Positions 5,278 through 11,529 of a DNA stretch of 11,529 bases are shown in pieces. The notes below the pieces were generated by a model that made no database searches, was not told the origin of the DNA, and worked only from the letters and a program-made list of their open reading frames with translations. How positions within the stretch are numbered: the stretch's first letter is position 1; the number at the start of each line of letters is the position of its first letter. This stretch comes from Bifidobacteriaceae bacterium NR021 (GTDB taxonomy: Bacteria > Actinomycetota > Actinomycetes > Actinomycetales > Bifidobacteriaceae), in assembly GCA_003585845.1 (NCBI GenBank), contig NQOP01000005.1:16704-28232 (forward strand), written 5' to 3'. The translations under genes and the position numbers were made by a program.

Positions 5278-7242
5278 ATGTCTCAGCAAGAAAAATATGT
5301 TGCAGATAATCATTTAGTTGATTCTGCCGAACCGTGTAAAGAGCCTATGAAAAAAAATGATGAATCAGTAAAAGAAGTGCCATTGCTTGAATTAAGCAAT
5401 GTATCTTTTCGCTACGATACTCATAGTGATGAAAGTGTTGCAAATAAAGATAAAAAAGACAATGAAGGCAGTTGCAACTATGCTCTTCATAAAGTAAACC
5501 TTAGCATTCATCAAGGTGAGTTCGTTGGAATTATTGGACCTTCTGGGTCTGGTAAAACAACTCTTGCTTCACTTTTTTCTGGAGCAATTCCTCACCATTA
5601 TTCTGGCAAGTTTTTCGGAACTGTCAGAATTGCTGGTCATGACACTACTACTCTTGAGCTCACTAATATTGCTTGTTTAATTGGCTCTGTTATCCAAGAT
5701 ATTGATGCGCAAATGGTTGCTGCAAACGTTGAAGATGAGTTGCTTTTTGGTTTAGAAAACTTCGGAGTTTCTCACGATGAAATTCCTGAGCGTATAGCAA
5801 ATGCACTAGAAACTGTTGGTATTAGCAATTTGCGAAATCGTGATTTAGATACGCTATCTGGAGGTCAAAAGCAGAAGGTTGCAATAGCTGCTATTTTGGC
5901 TTTAAGGCCTAAAGTGATGGTTTTAGATGAGCCTACTTGTGCGCTGGATCCAGTTTCTTCACGTATGATTTTCGACGTTTTAAGTGATTTGAATAAAAAC
6001 TTTGGTATTACTATTGTAGTGATTGAGCAAAAAGTAGCTTTATTGAGCGAATATTGCAAGCGTCTTATAGTGCTTTCTAAAGGTGAGCTTGTTCTCGATG
6101 CTCCTGTTTGCGAAGCTCTTAAAGATATAGAGTTACTTCGTAAAGTAGGTATTAATTATCCACGCACTACTCGATTGCTTAAACAATTGCAAGATGAACA
6201 AATTTGCGATCCAGCACCTCTTAGTGTTGGAGTTGATGAAACTGTAAATACTATTGTTAAAACTTTGCGTCCTGATTATTCTAAACTTTCTAATAGCGAT
6301 TATGCGCATGATACAGAAGCTGATTTAGAACTTAATAAAGAAGATTCTAAAAAAGCTAACAATGCAGTTAATAATATTGATAAGCCATGCCTTTCAATAG
6401 ATCATGTGAGTTTTGCTTATGCAAATGAAGTCAAGGCTCTAAAAGATATTTCATTTGATGCTTATGCTGGTGAATTGATCGCACTAATTGGCAAAAACGG
6501 TGCCGGAAAAACTACTATTACAAAAATTATTAACGGTTTACTAAGACCTACTGAAGGTAGCGTAACAATTGACGGTATCGACACCAAGCCATTGCGAATT
6601 AGTCAAATAGCAAAATATGTTGCGACATTATTCCAAAATCCTGATCATCAATTATGTAAAGAGACTGTTCTTGAAGAAGTAGAGTTGAGCTGTATTTTAA
6701 TTGGTGAAGATTCTAGTCAAGCGAAAACGCACGCAATGGAAATTATTGAGAAACTTGACTTAAATCCTACTGACAGTCCATTCATGCTTTCTAGAGGTCA
6801 GAGACAAATGGTGGCATTGGCTGCAACTGTCGTAACTCGTCCTAAAATACTTGTTCTCGATGAACCAACTTGTGGGCTTGATTACAATGAATGCGTGAGA
6901 ATTATGCAAGTGGTTGAGGAGTTGCGAGCTAACGGTTGTTGCGTGATTATGGTTTGCCATGATATGGAAGTTGTTCTTGATTATGCAACTAGACTTATAA
7001 CGATTAATGATGGAAAGCTTATTATTGACGGTTCAGCGCATGATGTTTTTGAAAAACCAGACGTATGCTCAGCTGCTTCTTTATATCCACCGTTATTGTG
7101 TGCTGTTTGCCAAGGTTTGGTTTCTAACGGTTTCGAACAATGCGATGGATTGTACACGAGAAAAGAATTAGTTGAAGCGTTGCGTTTTGGTAAAATCACA
7201 AAACATAATCAGAATAAGCAGCATAATCAGCAGAATAGTTAG
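5278..7242 (+). CDS. ECF transporter ATPase, EcfA-EcfA fusion with two nucleotide-binding domains
   Basis: This encodes 654 aa from ATG 5278, which has AGGA five bases upstream; the in-frame ATG 5203 has no Shine-Dalgarno site and lies in a hairpin loop. Domain 1: Walker A GPSGSGKTT (87-95), Q-loop near Q140, signature LSGGQ (193-197), Walker B VMVLDEP, and IEQK where the switch histidine is expected (Q251). Domain 2: Walker A GKNGAGKTT (about 405-413), signature LSRGQ (504-508), Walker B ILVLDEP, switch H561 (VCHD). A charged linker (about 330-370) joins them. This is the ATP-hydrolysing pair that drives EcfT and the S component; fused pairs are typical of dedicated ECF systems. The mix of motifs predicts one consensus and one degenerate ATP site. 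No Trp residue is present. The tail is Asn/Gln/His-rich. ecfT follows after 26 bases. Confidence 0.93.
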   Translation: MSQQEKYVADNHLVDSAEPCKEPMKKNDESVKEVPLLELSNVSFRYDTHSDESVANKDKKDNEGSCNYALHKVNLSIHQGEFVGIIGPSGSGKTTLASLFSGAIPHHYSGKFFGTVRIAGHDTTTLELTNIACLIGSVIQDIDAQMVAANVEDELLFGLENFGVSHDEIPERIANALETVGISNLRNRDLDTLSGGQKQKVAIAAILALRPKVMVLDEPTCALDPVSSRMIFDVLSDLNKNFGITIVVIEQKVALLSEYCKRLIVLSKGELVLDAPVCEALKDIELLRKVGINYPRTTRLLKQLQDEQICDPAPLSVGVDETVNTIVKTLRPDYSKLSNSDYAHDTEADLELNKEDSKKANNAVNNIDKPCLSIDHVSFAYANEVKALKDISFDAYAGELIALIGKNGAGKTTITKIINGLLRPTEGSVTIDGIDTKPLRISQIAKYVATLFQNPDHQLCKETVLEEVELSCILIGEDSSQAKTHAMEIIEKLDLNPTDSPFMLSRGQRQMVALAATVVTRPKILVLDEPTCGLDYNECVRIMQVVEELRANGCCVIMVCHDMEVVLDYATRLITINDGKLIIDGSAHDVFEKPDVCSAASLYPPLLCAVCQGLVSNGFEQCDGLYTRKELVEALRFGKITKHNQNKQHNQQNS

Positions 7243-7268
7243 AAGTAAAATAAAGGCATCTGATATTT

Positions 7269-8042
7269 ATGAAAACGAGACTATTAACATATCAATCAGG
7301 CAACACATTTCTTCACCGCACAAACCCTATTGCGAAGCTAATTCTTGCTGCGAGTATTGTAATAAGCGTATTTATTGCTAAACAGTATTCTGTACTTATT
7401 GCGCTCGCTGTTATTATTTTTGTTGGCATGGCTTTTACTCATGTTGTTAAAACATTATTTGGTCTTATTAAAGCTATGCTAATAATTTCTTGCGTAATGT
7501 TTTTGCTACAAACTGTTATTGCTCAAAGTGGAAACTATATTTTTCTATGGTTTACGTTAAAAGGTATTGATATTGGAGCGAAAGCTTCTTTGCGTTTGTT
7601 CTGTTTTGCTTTTCCTCTTGTTACAGTGCTAACAGTAACTAAATTAAACGATCTTGCAAATGCTGTAGTCCAATATTTGCATATTCCATATTGTTATGCT
7701 TTTACTATAACTACTGCGGTTCGTTTTGTGCCTATTTTTGCGCAAGAAATGTCTCAAATCACAGAAGCTCAAATGGCTCGCGGAGTTGAATACGATAGTA
7801 AAAATCCATTTAAAAAATTAAAACTTATGATGCCTCTTATTGTGCCTCTTTTGGTTTCTTCAGTGCGCAAAGCAGATAGTTCTGCGCTAGCAGCGGAAGA
7901 GCGCGGATTTTATTTGCGTACACGCAAGTCTTCGTATTACAAATACCCATTCGGATGGCGTGGATTCTTGTCTTTAGTTATTTCTGCACTTATTATTGCT
8001 TTACCAATATGCACTTCAATCTTTTTGCCAAATTTAGTGTAA
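7269..8042 (+). CDS. ecfT: ECF transporter transmembrane coupling protein EcfT
   Basis: This encodes 257 aa. AAAGG (7252-7256) lies 12 bases before the ATG, a rather long spacing. The N-terminal NTFLHRTNPIAKLIL matches the family's S-x-L-H-R-x-x-P-x-x-K start. Hydrophobic helices lie at about 22-57, 63-84, 104-124 and 233-255. The two cytoplasmic coupling-helix motifs are present: MARG (169-172) and AEERGF (209-214). In known EcfT proteins these Ala-Arg-Gly-type motifs dock onto the grooves of the two ATPase subunits and pass the ATP cycle to the S component. With the S gene and the fused ATPase next to it, the set looks like a complete dedicated (group I) ECF transporter. It has two Trp codons (W94, W230), unlike S and A, which have none. 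Confidence 0.93.
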   Translation: MKTRLLTYQSGNTFLHRTNPIAKLILAASIVISVFIAKQYSVLIALAVIIFVGMAFTHVVKTLFGLIKAMLIISCVMFLLQTVIAQSGNYIFLWFTLKGIDIGAKASLRLFCFAFPLVTVLTVTKLNDLANAVVQYLHIPYCYAFTITTAVRFVPIFAQEMSQITEAQMARGVEYDSKNPFKKLKLMMPLIVPLLVSSVRKADSSALAAEERGFYLRTRKSSYYKYPFGWRGFLSLVISALIIALPICTSIFLPNLV

Positions 8043-8053
8043 AATATTTGTGT

Positions 8054-8080
8054 AAATCATAAATAAATAAATCATAAATA
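8054..8080 (+). repeat. Direct repeat pair between ecfT and the prenyltransferase gene
   Basis: AAATCATAAATA occurs at 8054-8065 and again at 8069-8080, separated by AAT. It is AT-rich, with no apparent hairpin. It may be another length-variable spacer like those around the S gene. Confidence 0.7.
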
Positions 8081-8096
8081 ATTTATGAGGCTTTTG

Positions 8097-9182
8097 ATGA
8101 AAAGTGTAAAAATTTGGCTTAAGGGTGCGAGAATTTACACGCTTCCAATAGGCTTAGTTCCTGTTGTTATGGCGTTTGCGGTTTCATTTAGAATGATGCG
8201 ATTGTCGTATTTTGAAGAACCAATTATGCATCTAGAGCAATGTTTTACACAATTTTTCTTGTGCTGCATGGTTGCTGCGTTTATACAAATCGCCGTCAAT
8301 TATGCCAATGATTATTGTGACGGATTGAATGGCTTGGATGAGAATCGTAGTTTGCGTGCCTTAAGTAGCAATAATTCAAAGCCTTTATGCGATGTATCTT
8401 GGCGCCTTGCAAATGCTAGAATTTCCTCGAAATCTGTGCTTAAAGCTGTAATAATTTCTGCTTTTATTTCTTGTATTTTTGGTTTGATTATTGTTTTGCG
8501 AACTGGAATATATTGGTTTATTTTACTTGGAATTGCGTGCTTTGCTGCAGCATGGTTTTATGCAGGAGGTAAACATCCTTACGGTTATAAGGGTTGGGGA
8601 GAAGTAAGTGCGTTTGTATTTTTCGGTCCTGTTCCTTTTATTGGTTCGTTATGCGCAATTACATACGGAATTGGTATTCCAGAAACTAGCATATTTATCA
8701 ATAACGGGCAAAGGATTTTGGCTTGTGTGCTAGTATCTTGCATTCCTGGTGCTTATTCGGCTTGCTTAATGATGGTAAACAATCTTCGAGATATTAAAAG
8801 CGATAAAGAGCATGGAAAAATAACTGCTATGGTTAAAATTGGCGAGCGCAATGGTAGGCGTTTATGCGCTGCTATGAGCATTGTTTCTGCTGTTCTTTTG
8901 ATTGCATATTCTGTTTTGATTATTGCGTTACCTTCCGCAGTGCCGTCAATATGGCGATTCTATAGTGTTGAAATTTTCCTCAGTTTTAGTGCGATTGTAT
9001 GCAATTCTTCGTGGCATTTATTTTTTGCTGCTTTTCAGTGGCTCTTATTGTTAGTCATTGCAATTAAAGCTTATAAGTTTACTAAATGTGTGCTTATAGG
9101 TGATTACAAGAATGCTTTTCCTATGTGCGTTGCTCAGGCAATACTTGGTGCGCTAACTGTATTATTATCTGCGATTATATAA
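8097..9182 (+). CDS. menA: MenA-like 1,4-dihydroxy-2-naphthoate polyprenyltransferase (UbiA family)
   Basis: This encodes 361 aa from ATG 8097, chosen over ATG 8085 because GAGG (8087-8090) lies six bases upstream and the protein then starts MKSVKIWLKGARIYTLP, as MenA proteins do. The first Asp-rich motif is NDYCDGLNGLD (N71, D72, D75, D81). The second is NNLRDIKSDKEHGK (D222, D226), close to the MenA form. Between them is YAGGKHPYGYKGWGE, also MenA-like. About eight or nine hydrophobic segments indicate an integral membrane enzyme. MenA attaches a polyprenyl chain from the diphosphate to DHNA with loss of CO2, giving demethylmenaquinone; the Asp motifs bind Mg-diphosphate. No other menaquinone gene is in the window. 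The 54-base gap after ecfT leaves shared transcription possible but unproven. A different aromatic acceptor cannot be excluded. Confidence 0.82.
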   Translation: MKSVKIWLKGARIYTLPIGLVPVVMAFAVSFRMMRLSYFEEPIMHLEQCFTQFFLCCMVAAFIQIAVNYANDYCDGLNGLDENRSLRALSSNNSKPLCDVSWRLANARISSKSVLKAVIISAFISCIFGLIIVLRTGIYWFILLGIACFAAAWFYAGGKHPYGYKGWGEVSAFVFFGPVPFIGSLCAITYGIGIPETSIFINNGQRILACVLVSCIPGAYSACLMMVNNLRDIKSDKEHGKITAMVKIGERNGRRLCAAMSIVSAVLLIAYSVLIIALPSAVPSIWRFYSVEIFLSFSAIVCNSSWHLFFAAFQWLLLLVIAIKAYKFTKCVLIGDYKNAFPMCVAQAILGALTVLLSAII

Positions 9183-9413
9183 GATAAGCAAAATAGTGCT
9201 AATTGTATGTGCTTATTCGCGCGTCTTGCAATTCTTATGATATTATTAATTGACACAAACATGGTGCGCGTGCGGTATTTTAATGACATGCAATTGCGTT
9301 ATGATGCGCAATTTCCACTAGTGTTTATGAGTGTGCCGTTGCGTGAACGCCATGTTAAAGATGCATGGCTATGTTGCCCTGTGAATGTGTGGCAATGAAG
9401 TGAGGTTTTGAAC
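9183..9413 (+). promoter_or_regulatory. Intergenic region with candidate promoter and inverted repeats
   Basis: TTGACA (9250-9255) is an exact -35 consensus. The nearest -10-like string, TATTTT (9276-9281), is 20 bases away, longer than usual, so the promoter call is tentative. AATTGCG (9292-9298) and CGCAATT (9307-9313) form a perfect 7-bp inverted repeat that could be an operator. ATAAGCA (9184-9190) and TGCTTAT (9220-9226) form another just after the prenyltransferase stop, without a T-run. A 63-codon frame at 9207-9398 has no ribosome binding site and is not called as a gene. Confidence 0.35.
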
Positions 9414-10202
9414 ATGCCAGGTATGGATGAAAATGAAGGGACAGAGCCAGCGATGCCTGAGGTACTTACTGATGATGAGCTGCGCAAAGCTGCAGATGAT
9501 GAAGCTGCTCAGCGAGAATCTAAAGAAAAGAAAAACAATCATATTCGTACTGTGGTAGTTGCAGAAGATGAATCAGTTAATCGCATGGATTTAGTTGCAA
9601 TGCTTGAAGATAACGGGTATCAAGTTGTAGGTCAGGCTGCTAACGGTCAAGAAGCTATTGAGTTGACTCGTGAGAATCATCCAGATGTTGTATGTATGGA
9701 TGTTAAGATGCCTGTTATGGATGGCATTACTGCCGCTGCAACAATCTGTGATGAGAATATTGCTCCTGTAGTAATGCTCACTGCTTTTTCACAGTCAGAT
9801 TTAGTAAAACAAGCAACTGGTGCTGGAGCGATGGCGTACGTTACTAAACCGTATGAAGAATCTAAACTTCTTCCTGCTTTGGAAGTTGCTATGGGTCGCT
9901 TTAGTGAAATCAACGATTTATTAGATAGTGTTGAACGTGCAGAAAACAAGTTACACGATGCTGAAGATCAGTTGAAGAAAACAGAAGAAAAGTTGAAGAA
10001 AGCTGAAGATACTTTAGAAGAACGTAAGCTTGTAGATCGTGCTAAGGGTCTTCTTATGGATAAGGCTGGATTCTCTGAACAGGGTGCTTTCCGCTGGATT
10101 CAAAAAACTTCTATGGATCAGCGTATCCCTAAGAAGCGTCTTGCAATGGCTATTATTGCAAAGTATAGCGATGATAAAGTAGAATCTTCATCTGAAAATT
10201 AG
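9414..10202 (+). CDS. ANTAR-type response regulator (PdtaR-like transcription antiterminator)
   Basis: This encodes 262 aa from ATG 9414; GTGAGG (9400-9405) lies eight bases upstream, whereas the in-frame TTG 9408 would be only two bases from it. An acidic N-terminal extension (1-44) is followed by a receiver domain (about 46-163) with acidic pocket E51/D52, phospho-acceptor D96 (MDVKMPVMDG), T123 and K145. A charged coiled-coil (about 166-206) joins it to an ANTAR domain (about 203-252, RAKGLLMDKAGFSEQGAF). ANTAR domains bind paired hairpins in nascent RNA and block termination. In mycobacteria the homologue PdtaR (Rv1626) is phosphorylated by the histidine kinase PdtaS and lies close to polA, and here polA follows 79 bases downstream. 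No kinase gene is in this window. Its RNA targets are unknown. Confidence 0.92.
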   Translation: MPGMDENEGTEPAMPEVLTDDELRKAADDEAAQRESKEKKNNHIRTVVVAEDESVNRMDLVAMLEDNGYQVVGQAANGQEAIELTRENHPDVVCMDVKMPVMDGITAAATICDENIAPVVMLTAFSQSDLVKQATGAGAMAYVTKPYEESKLLPALEVAMGRFSEINDLLDSVERAENKLHDAEDQLKKTEEKLKKAEDTLEERKLVDRAKGLLMDKAGFSEQGAFRWIQKTSMDQRIPKKRLAMAIIAKYSDDKVESSSEN

Positions 10203-10281
10203 TAGGGCTATATTTGTTCATTTTTATATAAGCGCATAGTTATTTATTAGTAATTTACGGAACGTGGGTGAGTAGTCAACA

Positions 10282-11529
10282 GTGAATACCAACATCGTTG
10301 AAGAACATTCTTCGGAAATTAAGAATGAGAAAGGAACGTTGTTGGTTGTAGATGGCCATTCTCTTGCGTTCCGTGCTTTTTTTGCAATATCTGCAGATAA
10401 TTTTTCTACTCGCTCTGGGCAAGCAACGAATTCCATTTGGGGATTTATTACTATGCTTTCGCAGGTTGTAAAAAAAGAGAAGCCTGACCGCTTAGCTATT
10501 GCTTTTGACGTTAAAGGTGGAACTTTTAGAAATACTATGCTTCCTCAATATAAAGGTACTCGTGATGCTGCTCCTCAGGAGCTACTTTCGCAGCTTCCTA
10601 TTATTCAGCAGATACTTAAAGCTCTTGGTATCACTTATATTGAGAAACCAGGTTATGAAGGTGATGATGTTATCGGCACTCTTGCAACAATGGGGGCGAA
10701 TGCCGGTTATAGAACTTTGGTGCTTTCTGGCGATCGTGATGCATTCCAACTTATAGATGACAATATTACTGTTTTGTATCCAGGACAGCATTTTAAAGAT
10801 TTAAAAGAAATGGATAAGGATGCTGTTTTTGAAAAATATCATGTTACGCCTAAGCAATATCCTGATTTAGCAGCGTTAAGAGGAGAAACTGCAGATAATA
10901 TTCCAGGAGTTCCAGGTGTTGGAGATGGGTACGCTGCTAAATGGATTAATCAATTTGGAAGCCTAGAAAATATTATTGAACATTCGAATGAGATTAGTGG
11001 TAAAAAGGGAGAAGCTTTAAGAGAAAATATTGATCAAGTTCGTTTAAACCGTAAAGTTAATGCTTTAGTTTGCGATTTGGATTTAGGCGTAACTGTAGAT
11101 GATTTGTGCTTCGGTGAGGTTGATGCTGCAAAATTAGGAATCTTGCTGTCTCAACTTGAATTTGGCGAATTAAAAAAGAGAAAGATTCTCAAAACTTTTA
11201 GCAACGGTACGCAACAATCTATTGAAAATAATATGCGTATAATGTTTTCGTCTACGTATGAAGGCGATTCTAATAACGATAAGCTAGCTCAAAGCGATCA
11301 ATCAAATATTGATGCAGAAAATTTTCAAGAAATGCTAGCAAGAATTGACTTGCATCATGTTAAAAATGTAGAAGACTTTATTAATTGGGAGAATTCCGTT
11401 TCTTCTTTACTTTATACAGAAATAAAGAAAGATTCAAAAAATACTGAAGACACTTTTGAAGAATTAAGTTCCGAAAAAATTATAAATAATTCTCGTAAAT
11501 GTGCCGAGCCTATACTGAAAAATCAAGAA
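10282..11529 (+). CDS. polA: DNA polymerase I, N-terminal part (runs off the window)
   Basis: 416 codons are visible, from GTG 10282 to the edge, with no stop. GTG is the first possible start because TAG at 10273-10275 is in frame just upstream; GGGTGAG (10266-10272) is a usable Shine-Dalgarno site. Residues 17-300 form the 5'-3' exonuclease (FEN-like) domain, with metal and DNA ligands in order: LVVDG (D24), AFDVKGGTFR (D76, R83), YKGTR, EGDD (126-129), LSGDRD (D151, D153) and TADNIPGVPGVG (D205), the last being the helix-hairpin-helix. A low-complexity polar linker follows, and the central 3'-5'-exonuclease-like domain begins near residue 350. The polymerase domain is outside the window. 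Role: Okazaki fragment processing and repair. Confidence 0.96.
   Translation, partial: MNTNIVEEHSSEIKNEKGTLLVVDGHSLAFRAFFAISADNFSTRSGQATNSIWGFITMLSQVVKKEKPDRLAIAFDVKGGTFRNTMLPQYKGTRDAAPQELLSQLPIIQQILKALGITYIEKPGYEGDDVIGTLATMGANAGYRTLVLSGDRDAFQLIDDNITVLYPGQHFKDLKEMDKDAVFEKYHVTPKQYPDLAALRGETADNIPGVPGVGDGYAAKWINQFGSLENIIEHSNEISGKKGEALRENIDQVRLNRKVNALVCDLDLGVTVDDLCFGEVDAAKLGILLSQLEFGELKKRKILKTFSNGTQQSIENNMRIMFSSTYEGDSNNDKLAQSDQSNIDAENFQEMLARIDLHHVKNVEDFINWENSVSSLLYTEIKKDSKNTEDTFEELSSEKIINNSRKCAEPILKNQE

Noticed and set aside
9207..9398. 63-codon forward frame between the prenyltransferase and ANTAR genes
   Set aside because: No Shine-Dalgarno site, no recognisable domain, and it covers the promoter-like region; composition looks non-coding.
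10224..10791. Short frames on both strands over the polA region
   Set aside because: They are overlapped by the continuous polA frame from 10282 with all expected exonuclease motifs.

Overview
The window looks like chromosomal DNA of a low-GC bifidobacterium-type actinobacterium, most likely Gardnerella. This rests on the pdtaR-like/polA gene order, the actinobacterial protein types and the AT-rich codon use. It is inferred from gene content only. All recognised genes lie on the + strand. There are no rRNA or tRNA genes, insertion sequences or CRISPR arrays.

Surface region (1-3826). The window opens with the C-terminal end of a cell-wall-anchored surface protein carrying an LSATG sorting signal, closed by a strong terminator. 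Then come two closely spaced genes. The first encodes a zinc ribbon / transmembrane / von Willebrand A / C-type-lectin-like protein. The second encodes a membrane-anchored family 3 glycoside hydrolase of the beta-N-acetylhexosaminidase (NagZ) type. They probably form one cell-envelope unit.

Tryptophan-responsive transport region (about 3990-8042). This is the most interesting part. A promoter-like site is followed by a 34-codon leader peptide with three consecutive Trp codons and a fourth five codons later. Next is a GC-rich rho-independent terminator, then an ECF transporter operon: S component, a two-domain ATPase fusion and an EcfT transmembrane subunit. The layout is that of classical ribosome-mediated transcription attenuation, but placed on an uptake system rather than on trp biosynthesis genes. 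The simplest reading is a dedicated tryptophan (or Trp-precursor/analogue) ECF importer induced when charged tRNA-Trp is scarce. The S component and the ATPase contain no tryptophan. A second hairpin with a T-run lies between the S and A genes, and short tandem repeats flank the S gene.

Downstream region (8097-11529). A MenA-like UbiA-family prenyltransferase follows EcfT. After a 231-base intergenic stretch come an ANTAR-type response regulator resembling mycobacterial PdtaR and the 5' part of polA, which runs off the window.

Proposed workings: low Trp stalls the ribosome on the leader, the terminator fails to form, and the transporter is made. High Trp lets the leader be completed and transcription stop near 4269. 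The mutually exclusive antiterminator pairing could not be settled by eye and is the main gap in the model.
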